64,000 bases of DNA from Hyaloscypha bicolor E. Taxonomy: Eukaryota > Ascomycota > Leotiomycetes > Helotiales > Hyaloscyphaceae. The position numbers and the translations under genes are program-made. This document shows positions 1 to 10,982 of the stretch, one piece after another (within the stretch, counting starts at the first letter, position 1; every line of letters starts with the position of its first letter). The notes below the pieces were generated by a model, which ran no database searches, was not told the origin of the DNA, and saw only the letters and a list, made by a program, of their open reading frames with translations. The DNA lies in contig NW_020194560.1 in NCBI RefSeq assembly GCF_002865645.1, positions 744,001 to 808,000 on the forward strand. The letters are read 5' to 3'.

Positions 1-27
1 GCATATTCATATATAGTATATCAAAAA

Positions 28-159
28 AGTAATCAAGGTATTCCAAATATTCATGAATATTCATAATTAGCTTGAATAAAATATAATTACCGCAACCCTT
101 AAATAATTTGATTAGATTAGAATATATAATTATGAATATTCATTAATACCTTGATTACT
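28..159. repeat. Short inverted repeat, MITE-like
   Basis: The word AGTAATCAAGGTATT begins near 28 and its reverse complement ends near 159. Each is followed inward by GAATATTCATAATTA-type sequence. The arms are about 30 to 40 bp and the loop is AT-rich. The right arm is also the left arm of the larger palindrome that follows, so the two structures share one arm and probably descend from one foldback element. No coding capacity is visible. Confidence 0.55.
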
Positions 160-367
160 CTGCACGTGACTATAGCACGTGAAATTCTAGCCTAATTAAG
201 TAGAGATCCCGCTCTAGTATCTCCTTAGCGCCACCTCGCTGCCTAATTAGTGGGTCGAAAGCCTTCCAAAGACGATGCTAGATCGGGAGCCATACCTAAT
301 TAGGTTAGTATATCACGTGAGATAGTCACGTGTATAGTAATCAAAGTATTCATGAATATTCATGATT
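128..367. repeat. 240-bp imperfect palindrome (foldback/MITE-like element)
   Basis: The two halves pair about a centre at roughly 247.5. TAATACCTTGATTACT (144-159) pairs with AGTAATCAAAGTATT (from 336). CACGTGACTAT (163-173) pairs with ATAGTCACGTG (322-332). GCCTAATTA (190-198) pairs with the CCTAATTAGG region near 295-304. AGATCCCGCTCTAGTATC (205-222) pairs with GATGCTAGATCGGGAGC (274-290). Pairing therefore runs almost to the centre, as in a foldback transposon rather than a short-TIR MITE. Four CACGTG boxes sit in the arms. I did not find a convincing target duplication. Confidence 0.75.
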
Positions 368-473
368 ACCTCAATTAGAATCTGATTAGAATATAATTAG
401 TGGGTATTTTTGATTAATAAATTAGATTACTAGCCAGTATTCTAATCTAATCTATTCATTTGACACACTGTTC

Positions 474-1804
474 TTGTGTCCACAAAATGTTCAGCAAATG
501 GGTCTTGATTCAATACCGTCCATTCAAAAGGCATTGGATGACATTGGCGGAACAGTCTTGGTGGCGAGGACCAATTTTGAGTGCCATGGACTTTTGGCAA
601 TCTTATCACCTGTCTGGGCCACCCTTGGTATTATATTTGGCTGCAGTTGGTTTGAGCGCCTTTGGGCTTTGCAAGAAGTTATACTTGCGAGGAACTTGAA
701 AGTTTATTTGGGACCGTATACTCGCTACTAGAATATGCTATCTTCGTTGGTTTTAAGCATATCAAGGGCATATCTGGCGTTTTTTTCATCAGAGGTGAGA
801 TTTCCAGGCGCACGGATCGCGTGGATGGCTTCTCTGCGGTAGCTCAGATTAATTTTCTGCGCCTAGAAAAGGCTCACTATAAGTCCATAGCTTGGCCCTA
901 GCAATATATAGTGGATATTAACAGGATCTACGCTATTACTGGTCTTGTTAGCATGGAGCTCCGGAAGCGCATACAAATTAATTACAAGTCAACGATCCAA
1001 GCCGCATTTATCAATTTCTTCAAAATTGTACTCGAAATAGGCCCAACCCTCTATTTATCACATTGCCCATGCCGAATTAACGACCTACTCAGCCTACAGT
1101 TATGGTGTCCTAATTTATGCCAGCCATCAGCGGCCAATGTTCTGGGTACGTTCGCAGTAGCCTGCGGTTTTCGAGCAGGTTGCCGAATATTTCCAAATAC
1201 GTCAAGCGGCATCAAGGTTTTATCAATTTCCGACAATATTCAAGTGCAGGGTTTGAGCATTGATGCTGTCGTCTGCACCGTTGCGTCGCATTTTGTTTGG
1301 GCACGTTCCGATCGACCACGTATTGTACAATAGACTTTGGAGTGGGAAACTGCGTCCCTTAAGTCTCCCAGCAGCGCTACGAGATGCCGAATAGTGTTAC
1401 AGAAGAGCATTGGCGTACATTGATTGCGAATAAGCTACACACAATGACGGCTGGCATATCAAATCGAGTCGACGACTCTCACATGATGAAGGAATTCCTA
1501 TATTTCAGGACAGCGCAGTCAGGTGCAAAGGCAGGGATCGGCGACAACGTTGATATGGCATGTGTTGGTCGTCCATATTTCAGCACGAGGAACAGTCGCG
1601 TTAGCATTGGACCAGCAGACATCACAGCAGGAGATCTTGTCTGTGCCTTTTTCTGGGCCAACTCCATGTATCATTCGCCAGTCCCAATAGGCTTGTAAGT
1701 ATAAGTTCCTCGGCGAAAGTTATATATATGGTCTTATGAATTCGGAGGCTTTAGTAATCATGGACCAAGGACTCGTACAGAGTGGAACCCTTGAGCTCGA
1801 GTAG
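474..1804 (+). pseudogene. HET-domain (heterokaryon incompatibility) protein, truncated and frameshifted
   Basis: HET proteins trigger programmed cell death after fusion of unlike fungal strains. Four conserved blocks occur in order. At about 600-710 is WFERLWALQEVILARN, the HET-domain R-W-x-x-Q-E block. At about 911-1035 is RIYAITGLVS followed by an IQINYKST / AFINFFKIVLE block. At 1,565-1,690 is the C-terminal block GRPYFSTRNSRVSIGP then GDLVCAFFWAN. At 1,700-1,804 is KFLGESYIYGLMNSEA then a tail ending in a TAG. These blocks lie in frames beginning at 474, 911, 1384 and 1700, which cover three phases, and in-frame stops occur between 731 and 911. The usual N-terminal half (the Y-x-ALSYVWG and WIDA-CIDQ blocks) is absent, and the region upstream is occupied by the foldback repeats. 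HET identity is confident; the exact number of lesions is not, since undetected introns could explain one phase change. Confidence 0.85.
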
Positions 1805-3236
1805 ACGATTGTCTACAAAGTATTCGGGGATTAAGATTGACGAATTGTGTAGGTGGTGGGGAAGGAAATCTTTAGAGGAGAGATGAGAAGTAATGAGGAG
1901 GTGAGGGAATCCGGCACCTGGCATTGGGATTGTGATCCGTCTACGCAGCTGCCCCTCAGTGGTCGAGAGAGTGTGAATCAAGATTAAGGCTAACTGGCAC
2001 CTTGGCCAGTTTTGTCCACGAATAAAGATGGCTCGAGTCCGCTAGATGGGTGAAGTTGTGGGCATAAGGAGAGGGACGTCCCTTGATATTGAAAGATAGT
2101 CATTTTACCTATTTACAAATATAAAATCTCCGAAATCGTGCAACAAAATCAAAGCCCCGAGGCATATCCTGAATCAGCTAACATTTGAGAACGGGTAAAG
2201 CAATCCCTTTGTTACTTCGTCGCTGTTATACGTGGGAAGTTGGGTTTCCCGTATATTCCGAATACGAACGGTTAAACAAACATCGGCGAAGAGACTGAGA
2301 GGACGTTATACTTACAGGGATCGGGGGGAATGGTCTGGACAGACTTGACTTGAGAAACTTTTTCCTCTTAATGTATAAGTATAACTATATTTTTCAATGC
2401 GATGAATGAAAGGGTAGCCGTGATTTGATCTCCGACGAGGCTATACCTGAAGTGGAGATGTAGAAGGCACAAAGAGACTTGCTCGAGTAAGAGGCAGATC
2501 TTGAGATGGCGAAGATAAAATTTCAATACAGAAATGCAAACTGGGAGGCAAGGGCAAAAAATATGCGAAGGGTGGATATGTCTGGATTTCATGCCCATTG
2601 ATGGGAATTCCGGGGAAAGTACATCTTGCTGGTGGCGACATTTGAGCGTGTTTCAATTGGTCAATATTTCAACATCCACAAGGGAAACACTATCACCTGG
2701 TGCTGTATTTGCGGGAGAAGATACTGGTACTTGAACAAATTCCCAATCGCTATCGTGGGTTGAATACAATTGCTTCACCAATTTGCAAAATCAAATCGAA
2801 TTTTGACGGTCAGTGAGCGTCCACTCACCGACCAGCAGGAATCGAAATCAACGCACGAATAAACCGTCCACTAACGATGCCACTTAACTCTCGAATATCC
2901 CACTTAGCAGTCTCCCGTATGGTTCAAGAGCAGGGTTCATGGTTTTAATGTGCGTATCGATCGTAGATTGAGCAGCGGCCACTGGCTTGCGATTCTGCTT
3001 GCTAGATAGCTGCACATTGACTTCATTCCACCTTGCAAATCGACTTCCTAATATCCTCAACGACGATCTTATTAGAAATATTTATCGGGTATCGATGTAT
3101 TTCACGAATATAACACCTACCCGCCTGTACCTCCCCCTTACACCCTGGTGGGTTCGTGAAAGCGATTTGATCACCCGAGCGATTTGGCCAAGTATTTTAT
3201 ATAGTAAATTTGTCTGGGAGGTAACCGAGATCCAAG
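1805..3236. other. Intergenic, no supportable gene
   Basis: Base composition here is ordinary for a fungal gene region. Open frames on both strands are shorter than about 110 codons, show no motif I recognise and overlap one another. The first part is probably 3' flank of the dead HET gene. The only structure noted is the hairpin near 2,808. A short real gene with introns cannot be excluded. Confidence 0.5.
2808..2833. repeat. Hairpin, 10-bp arms
   Basis: GGTCAGTGAG and CTCACCGACC form arms with one mismatch around a 6-nt loop. The related word AACGCACGA recurs about 20 bp to the right and again in the 17-bp array at 3,237, so the two may be remnants of one repeat. Confidence 0.45.
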
Positions 3237-3285
3237 GTCAACGCACGACCAGAGTCAACGCACGACCAGAGTCAATGCACGGTCA
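3237..3285 (+). repeat. 17-bp tandem array at isochore edge
   Basis: There are nearly three copies of GTCAACGCACGACCAGA, at 3237-3253, 3254-3270 and a diverged partial copy at 3271-3285. The third copy shows C-to-T (AATGCACG). The array ends within a few bases of the switch from mixed to extremely AT-rich sequence. Confidence 0.75.
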
Positions 3286-4105
3286 TTTTATACTAAAACT
3301 CCCGATTTTTGAACTTTAATAAATAAGGAACTAATAACCCAATTTACTTTAAAATTTCTATATTACTAGTATACTATTTTTTTTTAGAGATAGTTATATT
3401 ATAAAAATTTAATATTTATATAAAAGGCTTCTTTTATATTAAAGTTAAAAACAGAAAATTAGTAATATATAATATTTATATAGTAATTATATAAAAGAAA
3501 AGAAAATAATAGATATAATTAATGTTATATTAAGAATATATTATAAAGAATAGTTCTAATTAAACAAATAAAAAAATTACTAATATAATAATATAATTTA
3601 TTTAAAGTTTTAAGTTTTTAAAAAATATTATTAATAAAGGAAAAATAATATTATTTATTAAAACATTTAATAAAAACATTTAAATATATTACAATTTTAA
3701 ATAATATAAAAAGAAATATTTACTTTAATAAATAAATAATATATATTTCTTTTTATTAATAATAATTAAATTAAAAGTAAATAGAAGTATTTTTAATTAT
3801 TTTCTTATAATATTATAATATTATATAAAGTAAAGAATATAAAATAAAAAATAGATTAAATACAAATTATTATATAATAATATTTAAAAGCAAAAAATTA
3901 TTATTTATATTATTAAATTATATTATAATTATTAGTATAATATAATAGGAGGTTTTCTTTCTTATTTCATAACTACTATTATATATTCTATTTCTTAAAT
4001 ATACTAGTACTAGTTTAAGGAATTATATAAAACTTCTATTTATATATATAATTAGCTTTTTTAATATATTAATTTTTAGAGTTCCTTATTTTTAATTATT
4101 TATAC
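3286..4105. other. AT-rich, nothing recognised
   Basis: Almost pure A/T sequence between the isochore edge and the outermost copia element. I could not align it by eye to any other part of the window and see no ORF, tandem repeat or TSD. It may be a very old, saturated repeat. Confidence 0.5.
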
Positions 4106-4427
4106 TATTTATTTAGCTTTCTATTTTCTTTATCTCTATTTATATATCTAATATTTATATATAGTCCGAAATTTATATAATAATCAAATTCCTATTATAA
4201 TAGCTATAACTATAATTATAACTATTATATTAAGAATTATATAACCTTATATTATATATATAACTAGACTAGTAAGCTAGTTCTAATTAGGCTTAGCAAA
4301 TTAGAAAGCAATTATTAATACTATAATACTACTTTTTCTTTTTCTAGAATTAATTTAATTACTAATTATATAACTAGTATTTTATATATATTATATAATA
4401 GTATTATATATTATAAGTAAACTAATA
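4106..4427 (+). repeat. 5' LTR of Y-host
   Basis: From about 4,220 this matches the reverse complement of the Y1 LTRs, including TTATATAACCTTATATT, GACTAGTAAGCTAG, TTAGGCTTAG and the end AGTAAACTAATA at 4,416-4,427. The start is approximate because the first 100 bp is diverged. Confidence 0.6.
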
Positions 4428-4450
4428 CTAATTAATTTATATATATAAAT

Positions 4451-4630
4451 TATTACGAAACCGGGCTCTGGGCTTGGAAAGAGGTAGAGTAGTTCTTAAT
4501 CCGAGGATTCTAAACTAAGGAAAGAAGCTCTAAGTACAGGAGCTTTAGTATTCTAAATACTAGCTATAGCCGCATGTATTATCGCGGTTACGTGACGCTA
4601 AATTTACTAGTAAAGCGGTAAAGCGTAATA
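4451..4630. mobile_element. Solo LTR, 180 bp, TSD TAAAT
   Basis: A GC-richer island runs from TATTACG (4451) to CGTAATA (4624-4630). These are the RIP forms of TGTTACG...CGTAACA, the same inverted heptamer that ends the G-family LTRs. The 5 bp before (4446-4450) and after (4631-4635) are both TAAAT. It interrupts the Y-host interior just after its LTR. Its inside differs from G LTRs, so it is a related but distinct family. No partner LTR was seen, so it is likely a recombination remnant. Confidence 0.85.
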
Positions 4631-5115
4631 TAAATTAGAAAAAAGAATTAAGCTATACTTGCCTAAGATTTAATTTCTTAAAAATAAAGCTATTATTTTA
4701 TATTAAAGAAAGAATATAATTATTAATTACTTTATTTATAATTCGTTTTTGTAAAAAGAAAAAACATTATTTCTTATTAATTAATAAGTAATTAGCTATT
4801 TAACTATTTAATTATTCTTTAAAACTATTTTCTTTATAGCCTAAAACTATCTTTTTACTAATTATTCTATTTATTTATATAATATTCCAATTTCTGAAAT
4901 AGTTTATTCTCTAAAATACCTTTAAAGTACTTTAATTTTAACTTTAATATTAATTTTACTTTTAAATTAAACTTCTCGAGGTTTAAGCCTTCTCGAAAAT
5001 ATAATATTTTACTTCTAAATTTTATATTATAATTAAAATATTTACTTTAAATATAATACTCTTATTACTAAGCTTCTTATTATAAATCTTATTATAAACT
5101 ATTTCTTTTTACTTT

Positions 5116-5118
<3 letters not shown>

Positions 5119-5151
<33 letters not shown>
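5119..5151. repeat. (AT)n microsatellite
   Basis: About 16 uninterrupted AT units. It marks roughly where recognisable Y-host sequence ends. Positions 5,152-5,560 contain nothing I can assign. Confidence 0.9.
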
Positions 5152-5156
<5 letters not shown>

Positions 5157-5560
5157 GAATCTAATACTAAAGATATTTATAAAAATAGCTAATATCTTTT
5201 AATAAGAATTAAAAGGCCTCTAGTTATAAAAGATTTATTATTTATAGGCAAATATTTTATTTCTTCTAGATATATTTAATTCTATATCTAAATCTCTTAT
5301 ATAAGTATTATAATTTAATTTAAAATTATTGAGATTATAAATAGTTTTATTAATATTATAATTAAAGAAATAAAAAGTATAAATAAAGTAATATAATTAA
5401 GAAATTAATATTCTTATAACTATTTTAGAATAAATAACTAAATATTTAAATATTAAGCTATATTAATATATTTTTATAATATTAGTAATAAAATCCTTTA
5501 AAATTTATTCAAAAATAACTTTAAAAACTTTAGTTAAATAGCCTTTAATTATTATAGAAA

Positions 5561-5855
5561 AGAAACTATAATAAGACAAAAACCTATATAAAATATACTA
5601 GAATAAAAAATATAACTTATTAGTAAAATAATAAGATTAAAAATATAAATAATAAAGTATAAATAATATATAGTATATAAAAGCTTAATTAATTAAATAC
5701 TAAAAAGGAATTATTCTCTAAAACTATAGAAAAACTAGTTTTCTTATATAATTTCTATAAGTTATATATAAAAGACCGCGGCCTTTACTATATAACTAAA
5801 GCTTTAAAGTTACTAAAATAATATAATTTTTTAAAGAATATATCTTATTATATTA
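5561..5855 (-). repeat. X copy 1, 3' LTR
   Basis: Matches 39,885-40,084 in direct orientation and about 45,480-45,768 in inverted orientation, through AAGCTTAATTAATTAAAT, the 36-nt palindrome (5761-5796) and a TATTATATTATATT end. The outer 120 bp (5,561-5,680) is shared only with the right end of copy 2, so the exact LTR limit is unresolved. Confidence 0.6.
5761..5796. repeat. 36-nt palindrome, copy 1 (X LTR)
   Basis: Arms GTTATATA...TATATAAC around a GACCGCGGCC core. This is one of seven equal-length copies in the window and lies in the X 3' LTR. Confidence 0.85.
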
Positions 5856-5859
5856 TATT

Positions 5860-8760
5860 CGATTTCTTATTTATTTATACTTATTTTCTAAATATTAAAA
5901 CTAATAGAAAAATCCTATTTAGAGTCCGAAATAATAAAATAATTAGAATTTTCCTTTATTAGCTAATTTAATTTCTTTTTAATATACTTAAAATAAGATT
6001 TATTACTTTTAAATAGTCTTATTTTATATTCCCAAACTTGCTTAAAAGTAATCCGAATTCGCTTAGCTATATTCTTATATTAATTAATATTTGCCTTTAA
6101 CTATTATTTAATTTCTGCCTTTATTATTAGATATTAAAAAGGCTTATTATAGTAAATTATATTATAAATTATACTAATATATTTTAAATAAATAGCTTCT
6201 TTGAATTTCGTATTATCTATAATATTTTTAAATTAACCTTTAATAAAAAAAGAAAGCTTTAAATAAGAGGCTTTAATAACCTTATAAGAGACTTTACTTT
6301 TATATATTTTATTCTTAATAGTAACTAGACTTATTAGAATTATAATAAAAGGCCTATTAAGTAGCAAATTATTATTAAGCTATTCTTTAGTTTCTATATT
6401 ATTCGAGAATTATTACTTATCTATAATTCCAGACTTATAAATTATCTAGCTAAAGGCATTTATTTATCTAGTTAAATAGACTATATTCGAAGTCTTTCCT
6501 CTTATTACTTTTAATAAATACTTGCCTATTTCTTTTACTATTTCCGGCTTAAAATTATTATAAATAAAGAAATAATTAATATCTTTAAAGAACTTTTTAC
6601 TAAAAATAATAGCCTTTTTATAGTTTATAAGAAAAATATAGCTAATATTTTAATACTCTTTACTAAGGTAAAATTCGCTATTTAAAGCTTTAGTAATAGC
6701 TAGATCTTTAGTATTATTTTTATATTAATTATAATTAATATTTCTAGAAATAAAAAGAATGTAGTATTTAGCTAGCTAAGAATAAATAATTAGATAAATA
6801 AGATACTTATTTAATATCTCGTGAAATCCGAGCTATATTAATAGATCTGCTATTAAAAGTTAAGAAACTAAGATAAAATACCTATTATCTAGATTTCTAT
6901 ATTTTTTATATTATTTTTTTAGAAATAGAATTATAATATCTTTATTTCCTATATTAAGAGCTCTTAAATACTAAGTTTTTTAATTTACTTTAGATAATTT
7001 TTCTTATAAATATAACTATTTATATCTAGATTAGTAATATTAGACTTAGAAATAGGAACTATAATATTAAATTAGAATTATAGATTTAGATAGAATTAAT
7101 TAGAAATATAATACTTATATTTATATTCTTTAATTTCCTAGTTTTCTAAAAAAGAATCCTGTATTTCTTTATTTATTTAAATAATAGAAATATATATTTT
7201 ACTTTTAATAACTTTATAAATCTTAGTAATTAGCTTTAGAGTATTCTTAATAATATAAATATCTCTTATATTAATAGAGAAAATATTAGTAAGCTATTAA
7301 ATATATATTTTATAAGAAGTTTTAAAAAATCTATTAGTAATTCTATAATATTCTTATTTATAAATAGGTTCTAAAATATTATTATATATTTTCTTAAAAG
7401 TATACTTATTTTATTAAGCTAGTATTAATTTCTATTTAGAGAAACTAGTATCTTATAAATATACTTATTAGCTTTAATTTCCCCCAACTTAATATTCTTA
7501 GTCTTTTATTTTTTAATTCTAGATATAAATACAGGAGTTTTTCTAGATAATATTTTTCTTTTTAGAATAAAGAATTTCTTTTTACTTGCTTCTTCTATAT
7601 TTTCTTCTATTTTATTAGCCTTATACTTAGACTAGTATTCGGATTTTTACTATTTATTAGAAGTTTTAGATTTAGCTTATTTTTTATTTTTACTAGATTC
7701 TTTTTATCTAGTTATACTAATTTTACTAGTTTTACTAATAAATTTATTACTAGGCTATATTAAATTAGCTTTATTCTTATTAGCTAAATCTAATTAAGTT
7801 AAAGCTAAAAATATAATAAGGGTTCATTTTTTAGACTTATTTTGAAAAGCAAAAAAAGACTTATTATTATAAATTCCCTTAATTAGAATTTCGAAAGCTT
7901 TAAAGATATATTATTTAGTTTTAAGAATATTAGCTAATAATAGCTTAAAAACTAATTCTCTAGATTTTAAAATAGCTTTAGTATACTTAAATATTTTAGT
8001 AATATCTAATTTAGTAAATATATTATTATTTTAATACTTTTTGTTTTTAATATATTCTAAAATAGTTTTATTAATTAACTAAATAGCTTTATATACTAAA
8101 GCTTTTATCTTAAAAAAAAGTATAACTTTTTATAAATATTTTTACTAAAATTATTATAGATATTATTAATATATTAGCTAAAGGCTTTATTATATAATAT
8201 AATTCTATTCTAATTCTTAATATTAAAACTATTTATTATAGTTTTAATCTTATTAAGCTTTTCTTATCTGCTTTCAGAAATACCTTTAATAATATTCTCG
8301 AACTTCTTATTATTAGCTTAGTAGTTCTTTAGTTTCTCTTTAGTTAATTCTAGTCTAATTCTGTTTCTAATAAAGGTTTTCTATTTCAAGAGTTTATTAT
8401 ATATATTATTTAGCTTATTTAAAATATTTAGATTAAATTTAGTAATTATAATTATCTTTTTTAGGATTAGTAGGTTTTCTATAATTACTTAAGTTCTCTT
8501 TATATTCTAAACTTTAATACTATTAATTTATAGGCTTTTAATAATACTATAGCTTATAAGAACTAACTATTATACTTTACTAGCTTAAGAAATCTATTCT
8601 TTAGCTATTTTATTATTTTTAAAGAAATTATATAAATATTATTAATATAATAGTTATAGGTTATAGAATTAAAAGTTCTTAAAATTATAAGAATTTCTTT
8701 TAAATATTTTCTAAAATAAAAAATAAATTAGAATAAACTTGAATTATATAAAAGTATTAT
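5860..8760 (-). pseudogene. X copy 1, unidentified coding-like region downstream of pol
   Basis: This is the reverse complement counterpart of 42,690-45,480, which is easier to read because it is on the plus strand; see that entry. Differences between the two are largely C/T and G/A. It lies between the X integrase end and the 3' LTR. I do not recognise a family. Confidence 0.5.
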
Positions 8761-10601
8761 ATATATTCGAGTTTTTCTTTTTTCCTAATAAGAAAATAAA
8801 GTTAAAATAGTAGTATATATAATAGGGAAAATAGATGTAATAATTAGATATATTTAAGATAATATAATTATAAATTAGAAATATTTTTATTAACTCAAAA
8901 AATAATATTAAAAAAAGAAATAATAAGAAATATATAAAAAATAAAATATATAAATATATTAAAAATATTAGAAAAGTATAAAATAAGTATTAATAAAAAA
9001 GAAATTAGAATAATAAAATTAAGAAATAATTTAAAATAAAATATTATTTCTTCTGAAATTAATTTATATCTTTTCTAAAAGCTAATTATATTTATTTAAT
9101 ATTTATTAAAGTCGATTTTATATAATATAAAACTATTTAGTTACTTAGAACTTTAAAATAATATCTATATTTATAAAAGTAATATTAAAGGCTTCGGAAA
9201 TTATAGAAAAAAAAACCATAAAATAATATAAATAAGATTTATAATACTATTATTAAGTTTAAAATAATTAATATTAAAATTAATATAAAATATAGAAAAA
9301 TCAAGTATTCTAAATTAGTATTAAGAATATAAGATTAAAGGTATTTTCTTAATTATTTAAATAATATTTAATAATAAGAAATAGATTAATAATAAAAATT
9401 AATAAATTATACTAGTTTTTTAAAAAAGTAATTAATTTCTAATAATAAAATAATATTATAATTAGAAAATAGGTTTTAAGTATAATTATAATTATATAAA
9501 AAAGAAAACAGATTTCTTAATATAAAATAGACTAGATATAAGATAGGCTTTAAATAAGTAAATCTAGTTTATTTAATATCTAAAAGATTTCCAGAATTAT
9601 ATATTATTAAATATCTTTAGAAATAATTATTAGATTAAATAAGATTTCTTTTTTCTTTTATAGAACTTCTAATTTGGCTTTTTCGTTTATATATAATTTC
9701 TAATTAAGAAGTTTATTTAAATATTATAAATAAACTTATAATAGTAATTCAAGTTAAAATCGAGATTTATAAGTATTATAATTAAGCTTTAGACTAGTAT
9801 AAGTTATAAAAATAGCTAGCTAAAAAGATAAATAAAGCTCCTAAAAGATTTCTAGTTTAATAAAAAAATATATAAAAAGCTTCTTTTTTTATCTTTTCTT
9901 TTTTTATATATAGTAACTATTTATATTATAAGAACTTTTAAAAAAGTATTATAATTCGGAATTAAGAGTTTATAAGGTAATCTCTTAATTACTTATTTAT
10001 TTTTCTATTAAAAGAAATACTTTATATTTAATTCTTAAAATCTAGTAAAAAAATCTTATATTAAGAATATTATCTAATAATAATATTTTCTAAAGGCTAT
10101 AAATAATAATTAAAAGAAAAAAATAAAAGATATATAAAGAATTAAAAGTAATAAGTTTTATTTCAGGTTAAGGAAAGCTTCTATTATTAAATACTTTCTT
10201 CTAGTTCTCTATAAAGGAAATATATTATACTTTTTCTAATTCTAGTAATTTTAGAATATATATAATAATACTAGTAGCTTTCTTGATTTCCTAAATAGTA
10301 TTTTAATTATAATATTTTATAATTATTTCTTTTTCTAACTTTATATTTATCTTGGGACGTTTATTTATAAATATATACTTATTATTAATTATATTTTTAG
10401 GAAAGTACTAGAATTCATTTCTTTTAATAAATTATTTTAGTTAATTCCCGGTATATATTTTTCTAAATATAATACTATTAAGCTTTTCTAGAATATAATA
10501 TTCTTTTAGTTAATCTATATATCTTACTTTATACGGGCTAAACTAATAATATAATAGCTTTATATTTTTTGATTTATTTTAATTTATTAATTTAATATTA
10601 T
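8761..10601 (-). other. X copy 1: region after pol and C-terminal end of integrase
   Basis: Positions about 10,100-10,601 (minus) continue the integrase C-terminal region that resumes at 25,742 across the V insertion. The uninterrupted version is at 40,085-40,920. Positions 8,761-10,100 match 41,200-42,690 inverted and are mostly AT-rich spacer without readable motifs. Confidence 0.6.
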
Positions 10602-10982
10602 TATAATAAGTATGTATAATAATATATAAATAGGTATTAGATATTATAAATTTAGTTTCCTATTTTAAATAAAGCTTATAATTAGAATTATATAAGTAAT
10701 CGGAATTATATAAGTAATTGGAATTATATAAGTAATTGGAATTATATAAGTAATTAGAATTATATAAATTATATAAAATTATATTTCCTAGTTAAATAAA
10801 GTGCTTTATAAGCTAGGCTAAATACTAGGAAATATATAAAGAAATACTTCTAGCTTTAGAAAGAAGTATTAATTAGTTTTTTATTAGAATTAATTCTTGG
10901 AATTAGTTATATTTATAAGTATTACTTTATAACTTACTTATTTTAACTATTTATATATTATTTTATTATTATATATCTTATA
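10602..10982 (+). repeat. 5' LTR of V (381 bp)
   Basis: Starts TATAATAAGTATGTATAA and ends ATATATCTTATA. It pairs with 25418-25736. It is longer than its partner because of an 18-bp tandem expansion at 10,685-10,756. Confidence 0.85.
10685..10756 (+). repeat. 18-bp tandem repeat x4 in V 5' LTR
   Basis: Four units of GAATTATATAAGTAATYG plus a partial fifth. The 3' LTR has a single unit, so the array expanded, or the partner contracted, after insertion. Confidence 0.85.

Noticed and set aside
1051..1236. Minus-strand open frame of 61 codons
   Set aside because: Shadow of the HET pseudogene, which has clear conserved motifs on the plus strand.
1751..1981. Minus-strand open frame of 76 codons overlapping the HET 3' end
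   Set aside because: Overlaps the HET C-terminal block and shows no domain.
2987..3319. 110-codon open frame ending at the isochore edge
   Set aside because: Crosses the 17-bp tandem array and a composition break, with no domain or partner; a real gene is not supported.
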